Below are positions 17,039 to 27,139 of a stretch of 64,000 nt of DNA, piece after piece; positions within the stretch are counted from its first letter, which is position 1; each line of letters begins with the position of its first letter. Origin of the DNA: an uncultured Bacteroidales bacterium (lineage in GTDB: Bacteria > Bacteroidota > Bacteroidia > Bacteroidales > P3); contig ONFR01000005.1 of NCBI GenBank assembly GCA_900317125.1, forward strand, positions 1 to 64,000, given 5' to 3'. The notes beneath the pieces were generated by a model that was not told where the DNA came from, made no database searches, and was given only the letters and a program-made list of their open reading frames with translations. Position numbers and translations under genes: made by a program.

Positions 17039-18403
17039 ATGAAGAGACATACAGTAGCCTTTATCATGGCAGCCATGATCTTCGGCATGACAGTGCAGGC
17101 GCAGCAGCCTCAGCTTGTCGACGGGATTGCCGCGGTGGTGGGTAAAACAATCATCCGCTATTCCGACATCGAACAGGCCTATGCCCAAGTCCGTCTTCAC
17201 CAGGGTATTCAGAACGCACAAGTAGAACGGTGTGCGCTGCTAGAAAACATGCTCGTCAACAAGATGCTTGTGCATAAAGGCATGGTGGACAGCGTGAAGG
17301 TGTCCGACGAGCAGGTGGAGAGCGAAGTGGAGCACTATCTTCAGGCCGCCACGCTTCAGGCCGGTGGCAAGGATAAGCTGCGCGAGGTTTTCAACTATTC
17401 CTACGACGAACTCCACGACCAGTATTTCGACATCCTTCACGACCGTTACCTCAGCCAGCAGGTGGAGTATGAACTGACCGAAGGGGTCAATGTGACGCCT
17501 GCCGAGGTGACTGCGTTCTTTGCCCAGTATCAGGCCGACAGCCTGCCCGACATCCCTGCCCAGTACGAGGTGAGCGAGATTGTCATCGAACCCATCATCA
17601 GCGAGGCTGAACGTGACCGTGTGCGCGACGAACTCAACCTGTTGCGCGAGCGTGTCCTCAAAGGCGAGAATTTCTCCATGCTGGCCAAGCTCTATTCCCA
17701 AGACCCCGGTTCTGCCTCGAAAGGTGGTGAGCTGGGCTTCTTTGGCAGGGGCAGAATGGTGTCCGAATTCGAGGCCGCTGCCTTTGCCCTCAAACCCGGC
17801 GAGGTGTCGCCTATCGTCGAGACGCAATACGGCTTCCATATCATCCAGCTTATCGAGCGCCGTGGCAACAACATCAATGTGCGCCATATCCTCATGCAGC
17901 CTAAAACCTCTTCCGACGATCTCCTGCGTGCCCGCATCACCCTCGACAGCCTTGCACAGGAAATCCGCAAAGGCTCCATCACTTTCGAGGATGCCGCCAA
18001 ACGTTATTCCGACGGGGTCAGCAAGAACCAGGGCGGTTCCGTTGCCAATCCTAACGATGGCAGCGCACGTTTCGACAAAGAGACCTTCAACCAGCTCTAT
18101 CCCGGTATTGGCATTGTGGCCATGGAAGAGGGCGAGATTTCCAACGCCACCGCCATCACCACCAGCGAGAACAAGCAGGCCTACTGCCTCATCAAGCTCG
18201 CCCGCAAAATACCCGCCCACAAGGTCAACCTCACCGACGACTACGACCGCATCTACAATGCCGCCCTGCAGGCCGCCAAGGCCAAGAAGGTCTACGAGTG
18301 GTGCAACCGTATGGTGAAGACCACCTATGTAAGGCTGGCCGACGAATTCAAGGACTGCCCCGGTTTCCATGTGAATTGGACCAAAGGCTCCCCGAGTAAT
18401 TAA
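17039..18403 (+). CDS. SurA-like peptidylprolyl isomerase chaperone
   Basis: The 454-aa periplasmic protein starts with a signal peptide (MKRHTVAFIMAAMIFGMTVQAQ) and has a SurA N-domain (GIAAVVGKTIIRYSDIEQAY) and two parvulin domains (about 165-265, with FSMLAKLYSQDPGSASKGGE and TQYGFHIIQL; and about 275-385, with NVRHILMQ). This is the architecture of E. coli SurA, which delivers outer-membrane proteins to the Bam complex. The symbol is left blank because Bacteroidales have several such paralogues. Confidence 0.88.
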   Translation: MKRHTVAFIMAAMIFGMTVQAQQPQLVDGIAAVVGKTIIRYSDIEQAYAQVRLHQGIQNAQVERCALLENMLVNKMLVHKGMVDSVKVSDEQVESEVEHYLQAATLQAGGKDKLREVFNYSYDELHDQYFDILHDRYLSQQVEYELTEGVNVTPAEVTAFFAQYQADSLPDIPAQYEVSEIVIEPIISEAERDRVRDELNLLRERVLKGENFSMLAKLYSQDPGSASKGGELGFFGRGRMVSEFEAAAFALKPGEVSPIVETQYGFHIIQLIERRGNNINVRHILMQPKTSSDDLLRARITLDSLAQEIRKGSITFEDAAKRYSDGVSKNQGGSVANPNDGSARFDKETFNQLYPGIGIVAMEEGEISNATAITTSENKQAYCLIKLARKIPAHKVNLTDDYDRIYNAALQAAKAKKVYEWCNRMVKTTYVRLADEFKDCPGFHVNWTKGSPSN

Positions 18404-18482
18404 CCGTCCTGATGTCCGCACTCCGACATAACCAACGTCTCTACCTTTGCTAACGGCCAACAGGATTCAATGCTCAACAAAC

Positions 18483-19466
18483 ATGTCAGATAAAGAACTT
18501 CTCGATAGTTTCGTAAATCGATACCAATCCCTCAAAAACGAGATAGGGAAAGTGATTGTGGGCCAGGACAAGGCCGTCGACAGTCTGTTGCTCTCCATCT
18601 TCACTGGCGGACACTGTCTGCTGGTGGGTGTGCCAGGCTTGGCCAAGACCCTGATGGTGAACACCCTCTCGCGTGCCCTTGGCCTGTCGTTCAGCCGCAT
18701 ACAGTTCACCCCCGACCTCATGCCCTCCGACATCACGGGCTCTGAGATTCTGGACGAGAACCGCCGATTCCAGTTTGTCAAAGGCCCCGTCTTTGCCAAC
18801 ATCGTTCTCGCCGACGAGATCAACCGTACCCCTCCCAAGACCCAGGCCGCTCTGCTCGAAGCCATGCAGGAGAAGTCCGTCACCGTGTCGGGCAAGACAT
18901 ATCCCCTCTCTGCGCCTTTCTTTGTGCTTGCCACCCAAAACCCCATCGAGCAGGAAGGCACCTACCCCTTGCCCGAGGCTCAGCTGGACCGTTTCATGCT
19001 CAACATTCGCATGGACTACCCCTCTTTTCAGGAAGAGGTCGATATCGTGAAGGGGACTACCGCCAACTACACCCCGCAAGTGGAGGTCATCCTCTCCGCC
19101 GACGATATACTCCGCTATCAGGAAGTCATCCGGCGCATTCCTGTGCCCGACAATGTGTGCCAGTATGCCGTCCGCCTCTCCGCCTCCACCCGTCCTCACC
19201 CCGCCGATGCCGACAGCAAGAGCCCTGTCGCGCTCCTCGCCACCAAGTACCTCTCTTGGGGTGCCGGCCCGCGCGCCTCGCAGTATCTCGTCATGGGTGC
19301 CAAGACCCATGCCGCCATGCAGGGCAAATACTCGCCCGACATTGAGGATGTCCAAGCCGTAGCCGAAGAAGTGCTGCGCCATCGTATCGTCCGCAACTAC
19401 TATGCCGAGGCCGAAGGGGTCGCCACCGAGGACATCATCCGTCAACTCCTTTCCATGAACGAATAA
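18483..19466 (+). CDS. MoxR-family AAA+ ATPase
   Basis: The 327-aa protein has Walker A VGVPGLAKT (about 48-56), Walker B IVLADEINR (about 107-115), the MoxR motif EGTYPLPEAQLDRF and a lid domain. MoxR ATPases act as chaperones for metal insertion or complex assembly. They usually sit beside DUF58 and VWA-domain (BatA/BatB) genes; none follows here, where a secreted unknown and panB come next. The ATG at 18483 is preferred over one 12 codons upstream because SDKELLDSF is the normal family start. Confidence 0.9.
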   Translation: MSDKELLDSFVNRYQSLKNEIGKVIVGQDKAVDSLLLSIFTGGHCLLVGVPGLAKTLMVNTLSRALGLSFSRIQFTPDLMPSDITGSEILDENRRFQFVKGPVFANIVLADEINRTPPKTQAALLEAMQEKSVTVSGKTYPLSAPFFVLATQNPIEQEGTYPLPEAQLDRFMLNIRMDYPSFQEEVDIVKGTTANYTPQVEVILSADDILRYQEVIRRIPVPDNVCQYAVRLSASTRPHPADADSKSPVALLATKYLSWGAGPRASQYLVMGAKTHAAMQGKYSPDIEDVQAVAEEVLRHRIVRNYYAEAEGVATEDIIRQLLSMNE

Positions 19467-19486
19467 CCTCCTCATACATTATCGCC

Positions 19487-20758
19487 ATGAAACGCATCGC
19501 CTTCCTCGTCCTTTTGTTTGCCGCCCTTGCCGCGGCGGGACAAAGCTCGGGTTTGCATATCCCTTCCGAAAAGCCCATCAAGCCCCGCGACCTACCCAAG
19601 GCTTGGACCAATCCCGAAGTGTTCTGTCTGCTGTTGCGTTTCGATGACTCCGACAGCGCCTACCGCGAGGAAGACCTCGACCTGCTCGATTCGGCCTATA
19701 GCGTGGCTTTCAGCAAAGACAACCCGAGGATGTACACCATGTCCATCGAGGCCTATGGCAATTCGCGCAATGCCGACATCATGCGCGCCCGTGTCGAGTC
19801 CGTCTACCGCTACTTCACCATGCGTGGCCATGAAATAGTGCCCGTCCGCTATGCCTACAACCCCATCCATTGCAGCTGTCACGGCGACACCGTCGAGCTC
19901 ATCCGCTATGAGGTGCCCACCGACAGGCAGGTCTACAACTGCGCCGACCTTCCCTCCAGCCGCAAGCAGCTTAATGGCGACATCCCTCTCGAAGGTGCTG
20001 TGCTGGTCACTTTCCGCCACAATCCCATCGAGTGCATAGGGGGTGGGGGAGGCTGTTTCCTGCCCGCGCAGGATAGCAACATCCGTGCCTACTACACCCA
20101 ACTCATCCTCAAAAAAGGCTCCATCTACTCCGTCGAGAACACCCGCGACTCCTGTCCTCCACCTGTTCAGCTGTCCATCGAGGAGCATCTCGACTACCAG
20201 CAACTGCTTGAAAAGTATTTCCTTGTGCCTCATCCGCGCAACATCATCCTTCCCGTCGGCTACGTGGTGCTTCGCTCCAGCTTCAACCGTGCGCCCGACG
20301 AGTGTACCGCACTCACCGACTCCATCTTCATCCGTTTCCCCGTCACCGAGGAGCAGCTGGAGTCGCGCCTGCGTGTCTATGCCAAGAAATATACTGCCAA
20401 AGGCGTTGAATTCAAACCTCTTGTCACCAAGAAAATCAAAGGCGGCCCCGTGTTGATGATTCAGGGTGCCCTCAACCCCACCCAATTCGATACCATCTTT
20501 ATCGCCAAGCGCATCACCGAGGACGAGGTGAATCAGTACCTCTTCCCCGCCGATTCGCCCACCGAGCAGGGCGCCATAGCCATCACCGTCAAAGGCAAAG
20601 AACGATACTTCAAACCTTTCCGTATGGACCGCAACGGTCAGTACGAGTTCCGCAAACTGTTCCGAAATATGCTCCGCATCATCGACGAGGAGGAGGAAAC
20701 CCTCGACCCCTCAAGCGGCGACCTGTTCCGCAATGACGGAGACGAAGAAATCGAATAA
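19487..20758 (+). CDS. Secreted protein of unknown function
   Basis: The 423-aa protein has a signal peptide ([19 protein letters not shown]). Visible features are Cys clusters ([23 protein letters not shown]), an acidic C-terminus ([21 protein letters not shown]) and no recognised catalytic motif. It starts 20 bp after the MoxR gene and ends 11 bp before panB, so it is in one operon with them. It may be a client or partner of the MoxR ATPase, but this is only inferred from position. Confidence 0.7.
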   Translation: MKRIAFLVLLFAALAAAGQSSGLHIPSEKPIKPRDLPKAWTNPEVFCLLLRFDDSDSAYREEDLDLLDSAYSVAFSKDNPRMYTMSIEAYGNSRNADIMRARVESVYRYFTMRGHEIVPVRYAYNPIHCSCHGDTVELIRYEVPTDRQVYNCADLPSSRKQLNGDIPLEGAVLVTFRHNPIECIGGGGGCFLPAQDSNIRAYYTQLILKKGSIYSVENTRDSCPPPVQLSIEEHLDYQQLLEKYFLVPHPRNIILPVGYVVLRSSFNRAPDECTALTDSIFIRFPVTEEQLESRLRVYAKKYTAKGVEFKPLVTKKIKGGPVLMIQGALNPTQFDTIFIAKRITEDEVNQYLFPADSPTEQGAIAITVKGKERYFKPFRMDRNGQYEFRKLFRNMLRIIDEEEETLDPSSGDLFRNDGDEEIE

Positions 20759-20769
20759 ACACTTTTATT

Positions 20770-21588
20770 ATGGCTTATTTACAGACCGATGTGACGAAAG
20801 TCACCACTCACGTTCTCCAGCGCATGAAAATGTCGGGAGAAAAAATTGCCATGCTCACCGCATACGACTATTCCATGGCCAAGCTGCTTGATGCCACCAA
20901 GATTGATGTAGTTTTGGTCGGTGATTCGGCTGCCAACGTCATGGAGGGCTACGACACCACACTACCCATCACCCTCGACGAGATGATTGTCTATGCCTCG
21001 TCGGTCAAGCGTGCCATCAAGCGCGCCCTCGTTGTGGTCGACATGCCTTTTGGCACCTATCAGGGCAACTCCAAGCAGGCTTTGGCCTCCGCCATCCGCA
21101 TCATGAAAGAGACCGGTGCCGACGCCGTCAAACTGGAAGGAGGCGAAGAGGTGCTCGAATCCATCTGCCGCATCCTTACGGCGGGCATCCCTGTGATGGG
21201 ACACCTTGGACTCACCCCTCAAAGCATCAATAAATTCGGCACCTATGCCGTCCGAGCCACCCAGGAGGAGGAAGCAAACCGCCTCATCCACGACGCCCAT
21301 GTGCTCGAGGATGCTGGTTGCTTCAGCGTGGTGCTCGAAAAGATTCCCGCCAAGCTGGCCGCACAGGTCACCTCCGAGCTGAAAATCCCTACCATCGGCA
21401 TCGGCGCCGGCAGCAGCACCGACGGACAGGTGCTCGTCCTGCAGGACATGCTCGGCATCACCCAGCAGTTCACCCCGCGCTATTTGCGTGTTTACGGCAG
21501 CTTTGGCGCCGAGATCAGCAACGCCATCCGCCAGTACATCTCCGATGTCAAAAGTCTCGATTTCCCCAACGAGAAAGAGCAATACTGA
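20770..21588 (+). CDS. panB: 3-methyl-2-oxobutanoate hydroxymethyltransferase
   Basis: This 272-aa class II aldolase-like enzyme transfers a hydroxymethyl group from 5,10-methylene-THF to ketoisovalerate, giving ketopantoate for pantothenate and CoA synthesis. Metal-binding residues are Asp52 (VLVGDS) and Asp91 (VVDMPFG); Lys122-Leu-Glu-Gly and HLGLTPQ shape the site, and Glu190 (VVLEKIPA) matches the catalytic acid. It has the usual family length. No panC lies next to it. Confidence 0.96.
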   Translation: MAYLQTDVTKVTTHVLQRMKMSGEKIAMLTAYDYSMAKLLDATKIDVVLVGDSAANVMEGYDTTLPITLDEMIVYASSVKRAIKRALVVVDMPFGTYQGNSKQALASAIRIMKETGADAVKLEGGEEVLESICRILTAGIPVMGHLGLTPQSINKFGTYAVRATQEEEANRLIHDAHVLEDAGCFSVVLEKIPAKLAAQVTSELKIPTIGIGAGSSTDGQVLVLQDMLGITQQFTPRYLRVYGSFGAEISNAIRQYISDVKSLDFPNEKEQY

Positions 21589-21609
21589 CACTCCTACGCT
21601 TCACCATCA

Positions 21610-21641
21610 ACACCCCGTCGGACAACCAGTCGGCGGGGTGT
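21610..21641 (+). terminator. Hairpin after panB, possible terminator
   Basis: ACACCCCG (21610-21617) pairs with CGGGGTGT (21634-21641), 21 bp after the panB stop. No T tract follows, so intrinsic termination is uncertain. Confidence 0.4.
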
Positions 21642-21731
21642 CGCTATATCCGCCCGTTCGTGTCGCCGACCCGCCGCTCATTCCTCCCCCTCCCTTTCCC
21701 CGCACAGCTGCCTCTGCGTCACCACTAACTT

Positions 21732-21832
21732 CGTTCAATATAGGCTCGTTCCAGCTTTCTTATAGCATCGTTATCCGTCATAGTAAAAGAGAACGATGCG
21801 GGAAGGAAAAGATAAAGATCCGATATTGAACG
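21732..21832. repeat. 101-bp repeat with terminal inverted repeats, copy 2
   Basis: This copy has the same length, the same 8-bp termini (CGTTCAAT/ATTGAACG) and the same internal TATAGCATCGTTA at +29 as the copy at 252-352. Inside it, GCATCGTT can pair with AACGATGC, so it may form a hairpin. It lies in the 497-bp gap 21589-22085, which otherwise holds only a hairpin after panB and the NfeD promoter. Confidence 0.55.
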
Positions 21833-22011
21833 ACCCTAGGGGGTACAAAGTCTTGCGGTGACAGGGTTTTTGCGGTCGGCATACGGTGGGCGGCATGGCG
21901 GCACGGGGCTTGACACTATGTCGGGCGTGCTTTTCAGGTGGTTGTAATACATGAGTTTACAAAAACGACTCAACGTGCAGCCGTCGGGCAGAAAAAAAAT
22001 ATTGTGCAACC

Positions 22012-22043
22012 TTGAGCCGTATCAATTCTTTTTCGTATCTTTG
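22012..22043 (+). promoter_or_regulatory. Promoter of the nfeD-floA operon
   Basis: TTG at 22012-22014 and TATCTTTG at 22036-22043 are 21 bp apart, which fits the Bacteroidetes -33/-7 layout. The NfeD start codon is 43 bp downstream. Confidence 0.6.
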
Positions 22044-22085
22044 CATTCTGAAACGACAGGAATAATTAATATAAACCTTTGATAC

Positions 22086-22565
22086 ATGACACCTACATTA
22101 ATCATCATTGTGCTCGTGGTGGGGCTCTTGCTCCTGACCCTTGAAATTGTTGCCATCCCCGGCGGTTTCTGCGGTGTGATAGGTTTCCTGCTCACGGCTT
22201 TCGGCGTGTGGCAGAGCTATCGGTGGCTGGGCATCACCGGCGGCACCATTGTACTGCTGTGCTGTGTGGCCATCTGTGTTATCTTGTTGGCCATATTCAT
22301 GAAAACCAAGACCTGGAAGCGGTTCAGCCTGAACGAGGAGTCGGACAGTGCGGTGAACCAGATTGAGGACCCACAGATTAAGGTCGGCACCCGCGGCACC
22401 ACCGTGGCACGTCTGGCCCCGACAGGCAAGGCGTTGATTGACGGAAAGTTGATGGAGGTACATGCCATCAACAAGTTTATCGACCCCGACCGTCCTATCG
22501 AGGTGGTGGCCATCGAGGGATACCGCATCGACGTGTGCGAAACCGAGGACAACCGCTTCGATTGA
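22086..22565 (+). CDS. NfeD-family membrane protein
   Basis: The 159-aa protein has two or three membrane segments at the N-terminus (IIIVLVVGLLLLTLEIV, GVIGFLLTAFGVW, GTIVLLCCVAICVILLAIF) and a C-terminal OB-fold-like domain (GTRGTTVARLAPTGKALIDG), the short NfeD layout without the serine protease domain. NfeD proteins work with flotillins in membrane microdomains; the flotillin gene starts 56 bp downstream, as expected. Confidence 0.88.
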   Translation: MTPTLIIIVLVVGLLLLTLEIVAIPGGFCGVIGFLLTAFGVWQSYRWLGITGGTIVLLCCVAICVILLAIFMKTKTWKRFSLNEESDSAVNQIEDPQIKVGTRGTTVARLAPTGKALIDGKLMEVHAINKFIDPDRPIEVVAIEGYRIDVCETEDNRFD

Positions 22566-22621
22566 TTCGTCCGATGAATGTGCAACGTATTGAGAATTAT
22601 TAATTTTAAACAGTAAATATT

Positions 22622-23620
22622 ATGAATGTAGCAGGAATTGTTGTTTTATGCGTAGTGATTTTTATCCTACTCATCATCTTCCTTTATTTGGTACCCGTAG
22701 GTTTGTGGTTCCAGGCGTTGGTGTCGGGTGTACACACCTCGTTGATTCAACTTATGTTTATGCGTTTCCGCAAAGTACCGCCCAGCGTGATAGTCAATAA
22801 CATGATTAACGCCACCAAGGCAGGGTTGAAGCTGTCGCAGAACGAATTGGAAGCCCACTACCTGGCTGGCGGCAATGTCACCAACGTGGTGCAGGCCCTC
22901 ATCTCGTCCAGCAAAGCCAATATGAACCTTGATTTCCGCACCGCCACCGCCATCGACCTGGCTGGCCGCGACGTGCTGAAAGCTGTGCAGACATCGGTCA
23001 ACCCCAAGGTTATCGACACGCCCCCGGTGGCCGCTGTGGCCAAGGACGGTATCCAGCTGATAGCCAAGGCCCGCGTCACCGTGCGTACCAACATTAAGCA
23101 GCTCGTCGGCGGTGCCAGCGAGGAGACCATTCTGGCCCGTGTGGGTGAAGGCATCGTCTCCTCTATCGGCTCGGCTATGAGCCACAAGCAGGTGCTCGAA
23201 AACCCAGACAGCATCTCCAAGCTGGTGCTGACCAAGGGTCTGGACAGCGGCACGGCATTTGAAATCCTCTCTATCGATATTGCCGACATCGACGTGGGTA
23301 AGAACATCGGAGCCCAGTTGCAGATGGACCAGGCCAACGCTGACAAGAACATTGCACAGGCCAAGGCCGAGGAACGCCGCGCCATGGCTGTGGCTTCGGA
23401 GCAGGAGATGAAGGCCAAGGCACAGGAGGCCCGCGCCAAGGTTATCGAGGCCGAGGCAGAAGTGCCCAAAGCAATGGCCGACGCTTTCCGCAGCGGCAAC
23501 ATGGGTATTATGGACTACTATCGTATGAAGAACATACAGGCCGACACCGACATGCGCGAGAGTATCGCCAAGCCGGCAGGTGCCAAACCAAATCCCACCA
23601 AGCCCACCATCGAGAAGTGA
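22622..23620 (+). CDS. floA: Flotillin-like protein FloA
   Basis: The 332-aa protein has an N-terminal hydrophobic hairpin ([21 protein letters not shown]), a SPFH/band-7 domain (about 45-230, with [19 protein letters not shown]) and an Ala/Glu-rich coiled-coil tail ([20 protein letters not shown]). It matches FloA (YqfA) of Bacillus, a scaffold of membrane microdomains. The pair with NfeD supports the call. The phosphoesterase gene follows at once. Confidence 0.92.
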   Translation: MNVAGIVVLCVVIFILLIIFLYLVPVGLWFQALVSGVHTSLIQLMFMRFRKVPPSVIVNNMINATKAGLKLSQNELEAHYLAGGNVTNVVQALISSSKANMNLDFRTATAIDLAGRDVLKAVQTSVNPKVIDTPPVAAVAKDGIQLIAKARVTVRTNIKQLVGGASEETILARVGEGIVSSIGSAMSHKQVLENPDSISKLVLTKGLDSGTAFEILSIDIADIDVGKNIGAQLQMDQANADKNIAQAKAEERRAMAVASEQEMKAKAQEARAKVIEAEAEVPKAMADAFRSGNMGIMDYYRMKNIQADTDMRESIAKPAGAKPNPTKPTIEK

Positions 23621-23634
23621 CTAAATCAGAATCT

Positions 23635-24654
23635 ATGAAACACGTGGTATATATACTGTTTGTGTTTCTAACGGCAACCGTCTGCGGTCAGTCGCAACGG
23701 TTGCCGTTGCGTTTCCGTGCCGACGGCACATTTAAAATCGTCCAATTCAGCGATCTGCACTATATCCACAACAACCCCCACGCCCAGCGCGCGTTGATAC
23801 GTATGCGCGAAGTGGTGAAAGCAGAGCAGCCTGACCTTGTCGTCGTGACGGGTGACATGATTTTCGGGGAGCCTGCCGACCAGTGCATGCGCGATGTGGC
23901 GCAGTGTCTGGACAGCCTTGGGGTGCCATTCTGCACCACCTTCGGCAACCACGACGAGGAGTTTGGGCTCGGCCACGACGAGCTGTATGCCATCCTGCAT
24001 ACCCCCAACAACGTGGAGCCGGAACATGTGGCAGGCACCGAATACGACTATATGCTGCCGATATTGGGCAGCAGAGACGACAGCACCCGGGCGGCATTGT
24101 ACTGCCTCGATTCGCACAACAAGCGTCATTACGGCCCCTTTGTGGGCTATGCGTGGCTGACGAAGAGCCAGATACGCTGGTACCGCACGCTGAGCCGCAG
24201 CCTTACACGACAAAATGGTGGCCGTCCGGTGCCTTCCATGGCCTTTTTCCATATCCCGCTGCCCGAGTTCGAGACCGCCTTCTGCAAGCGCGATACGTGG
24301 GCCATAGGTGCGCGGATGGAGTCGGTGTGCTGCCCGCGATACAACAGCGGTATGTTCGACGCCATGCGGCAGGAGGGCGATGTGGTGGGGATATTCTGCG
24401 GGCACGACCATAACAACGACTATGCCGTGATGTGGAAAGGCATATTGCTGGCATATTGCCGCTATTCGGGCGGTAACACGGTATACAACGACCTGGTGGG
24501 CGGCAACGGCGCCCGTGTGATAGTGATGCACGAGGGCGAGCGCGCTTTCGAGACATGGATAAGACTGAAGAATGGAACAATCCGCAACCCGTTGAGGGTG
24601 CCCGACAACTTTGCGTGGAGCGACCCCCAGAAACGCCCAATCGAAAAAGACTAA
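23635..24654 (+). CDS. Secreted metallophosphoesterase
   Basis: The 339-aa protein has a signal peptide (MKHVVYILFVFLTATVCG) and calcineurin-like phosphoesterase motifs: QFSDLHYIHNN, TGDMIFG, FGNHDEE and CGHDHNND, which together bind two metal ions. It resembles the purple acid phosphatase/DCR2-type group that acts on phosphate esters outside the cytoplasm. A GTG at 23617 overlaps the floA stop, but the ATG at 23635 begins the signal peptide properly. It is probably in the floA transcript. Confidence 0.88.
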   Translation: MKHVVYILFVFLTATVCGQSQRLPLRFRADGTFKIVQFSDLHYIHNNPHAQRALIRMREVVKAEQPDLVVVTGDMIFGEPADQCMRDVAQCLDSLGVPFCTTFGNHDEEFGLGHDELYAILHTPNNVEPEHVAGTEYDYMLPILGSRDDSTRAALYCLDSHNKRHYGPFVGYAWLTKSQIRWYRTLSRSLTRQNGGRPVPSMAFFHIPLPEFETAFCKRDTWAIGARMESVCCPRYNSGMFDAMRQEGDVVGIFCGHDHNNDYAVMWKGILLAYCRYSGGNTVYNDLVGGNGARVIVMHEGERAFETWIRLKNGTIRNPLRVPDNFAWSDPQKRPIEKD

Positions 24655-24695
24655 TTATGATCATCCAACTTTGAATTACTTAATATCCAACTAAT

Positions 24696-27017
24696 ATGAA
24701 GAGCAGATGTTTTCTCCTAATGGCCATCGCGGTGCTATGGGCCGTCGGTGCCAAAGCTCAGGACCATTTTACCGAACGCGACACGATCGATGTGCTGAAT
24801 TATTTCATTAAACTTGATGTCGGACATCACCAGCCGCGCCACATCCAGGGGTCGTGCCAAGTGCAACTGGACATGCTGAAACCCTCCAATGTGGTGAGTC
24901 TGGGTTTGATGAATGCCACGGTCGATTCGGTGCAAGTGGGCGACCACATGCTTTACAGGGGCGAGTTCTACTACGACTCAGCCCAGTTGCGTATCCCTGT
25001 AGGCAACGCCGATTCGGGAGACAGGTTGTTGTTGACAGTGTTCTATGGCAGCTACGGCTGGGTAGGGGTCGACGGAGGCTTCTGGTGCGAGGACAGTTTG
25101 TTCTACAATCTTGGCGAGGACCGCCAGGTACGTCCTTTCAGCATGGGCAGAAGCTGGTTCCCATGCAGCGACAGCGTGTATGATCGTGCAACGTATTTAT
25201 TCGAAATCGTTGTGCCGAAGGGGTGGACAGCCGTGTGCAGCGGCATCCTGCTACGCGACTCTATCAACGCCGACAGCAGCAGAACCTTTGTCTATGCGGA
25301 GAGAGACCCTATATCCACCTATCAGGTGGGACTCAATGCTGCCCCTTATAAGGTGCATCGTTTCAGGCTTGATAATGGCCGTCCCTTTCAAGTGGCCAGT
25401 TTACACTTGGATAGCTCTGCAGTGAGATGGATGTTCAGTAGTTTCAATCAGACGTATGACTTATACAATCGTCTGTTTGGTTTTTATCCATGGTCTAACA
25501 TCAGGTTCTCGGAAGGTGGACCGGGTTCCGGGATGGAGCATGTAGAAAATATCTGCATCTCTCTCGACTATTACGACATGGATTACCTCATCGACCATGA
25601 GTTTGCCCATCAGTGGTTCGGCAATAGTATTACATGCGCTAGTATCAGGGATATGTGGTTCAATGAAGGCGGCGCCACCTTCGCCGACCAGTTGGCCAAC
25701 ATCAACCGAACAGGCAATTTATGGAGTCTTATATACTACAAACGCGCGGCCATCATGAAAATCCCGATAAACGAACATGGCTATTACCCCCTTTATGGCA
25801 TGCCTTCCCAGTATTCTTTCATGCACACTACCTACTTTAAAGGTGCTCAGGTATTTCATGACTTGCGTAATTTGCTGGGCGATTCCACTTTCTTTGAAAT
25901 GATAAAGAACCTGTTTATCTATAATAGGTTTGTGAATATGGACAGCTATCAGTTGCGCGACCAAATGAGCACTTACAGCGGTGTGAACCTGACCGATTTC
26001 TACGACTTCCACATCTTTCATGGTGGCTTCTCGAGCTATGTTGTCGACTCGATTCGTACCACCGACGGCACTACCGGCGTGTGGCTCAGCCAGCACCTCT
26101 GGCATGCCGACGACTACTGCCGTCAGGCACGAGTGCCTGTCACTTTCTTCTCTCTGGCGGGTGACAGTCTGACTTGTTATGTGCCCAGCACCGGACAGTA
26201 TGCCCATAGCGATTTCCAGCTGCCATTCACTCCCGATTTTGCCATTGTGGATTATTACTACAAAACCGCTGCCGCCAATTTCAACGATAAGTTCGACATT
26301 TCCTCCGTCTACAGACAGTCGTCCTACAACACCCACACGGTTGTTGAACCCACGCAACCTGAAGAGGGTTCAACTCTGTATGTGGGCATGGCCGTGGGCA
26401 ATGCCGACCAGGAACCAATGCCGGGCATCAAGCGTTGGGACCACCGCCGCTGGTACGTCAACGGAACCTACAGCAGTAATTTCAAAACCAAGTTGGGCTT
26501 CATGTATGGCAGAACGGATCCCGTCAACGACCAAGAGTTCTACTTGGGCTCGGCCACCAAGGATTCGCTGCGCCTTTTCTACCGTAAAGATGCTTCCGAA
26601 CCTTGGAGAATGCGTAAAGTCTTCTCGTTACAGAACCATTCCACTATGACGGGCAGGTATGATTATATCCAGATAACCGGCACACCTCCCAGGGGCGAAT
26701 ATATGATGGCTGTGGTAGACACCGCCCTGCTGGACATTGACGACGATGCCGAAGCCGAGTTCTCCCGGAAGACCCTTCGTTTGTCTGTTTCGCCCAATCC
26801 CGCCTCCGAATACGCCGAAGTGGCCTTCTGTGCCAACGGGACAAATCCCAGCGACTGCCACATTGCGGTGACCAGCTCCACTGGGAAAAAGGTTTTTGAC
26901 ATCCGACCCGTGGACACATCCCTCCGTCTTTCAACCCAAACATGGCCTGCAGGCATCTACTTCGTCACCCTCACCACCCCGTCGGGTTCGGTTACGAAGA
27001 AGTTGATAGTGCAGTAA
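24696..27017 (+). CDS. Secreted M1-family metallopeptidase with T9SS sorting domain
   Basis: The 773-aa protein has a signal peptide (MKSRCFLLMAIAVLWAVGAKA), an M1 aminopeptidase domain with the zinc site HEFAH (His301, His305) plus Glu324 in WFNEGGATF, and a C-terminal T9SS type A sorting domain (SVSPNPASEYAEV, SSTGKKVFD, WPAGIYFVTL). The exopeptidase motif GAMEN is altered to GSGMEHVEN (278-285), so substrate end-recognition may differ. It should be exported by the T9SS and anchored at or released from the cell surface. Confidence 0.92.
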   Translation: MKSRCFLLMAIAVLWAVGAKAQDHFTERDTIDVLNYFIKLDVGHHQPRHIQGSCQVQLDMLKPSNVVSLGLMNATVDSVQVGDHMLYRGEFYYDSAQLRIPVGNADSGDRLLLTVFYGSYGWVGVDGGFWCEDSLFYNLGEDRQVRPFSMGRSWFPCSDSVYDRATYLFEIVVPKGWTAVCSGILLRDSINADSSRTFVYAERDPISTYQVGLNAAPYKVHRFRLDNGRPFQVASLHLDSSAVRWMFSSFNQTYDLYNRLFGFYPWSNIRFSEGGPGSGMEHVENICISLDYYDMDYLIDHEFAHQWFGNSITCASIRDMWFNEGGATFADQLANINRTGNLWSLIYYKRAAIMKIPINEHGYYPLYGMPSQYSFMHTTYFKGAQVFHDLRNLLGDSTFFEMIKNLFIYNRFVNMDSYQLRDQMSTYSGVNLTDFYDFHIFHGGFSSYVVDSIRTTDGTTGVWLSQHLWHADDYCRQARVPVTFFSLAGDSLTCYVPSTGQYAHSDFQLPFTPDFAIVDYYYKTAAANFNDKFDISSVYRQSSYNTHTVVEPTQPEEGSTLYVGMAVGNADQEPMPGIKRWDHRRWYVNGTYSSNFKTKLGFMYGRTDPVNDQEFYLGSATKDSLRLFYRKDASEPWRMRKVFSLQNHSTMTGRYDYIQITGTPPRGEYMMAVVDTALLDIDDDAEAEFSRKTLRLSVSPNPASEYAEVAFCANGTNPSDCHIAVTSSTGKKVFDIRPVDTSLRLSTQTWPAGIYFVTLTTPSGSVTKKLIVQ

Positions 27018-27096
27018 ACCAGTGTGTTGAGATTTGTTTTCGGTAGTTGTTGATAACTATTTAGATAAAAAAAACCGATATTTCGGGAATTCTTTG

Positions 27097-27104
27097 TAAT
27101 TTTG
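27097..27104 (+). promoter_or_regulatory. -7 promoter element of the DUF1846 gene
   Basis: TAATTTTG lies 36 bp before the start codon at 27140. Confidence 0.5.
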
Positions 27105-27139
27105 CAATCCGTATTTTTGTCATTCAAAAACACGGAATA

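Noticed and set aside
19487..20758. T9SS cargo protein
   Set aside because: It has a signal peptide but the C-terminus is acidic and lacks the PNP and GIYxV sorting motifs.
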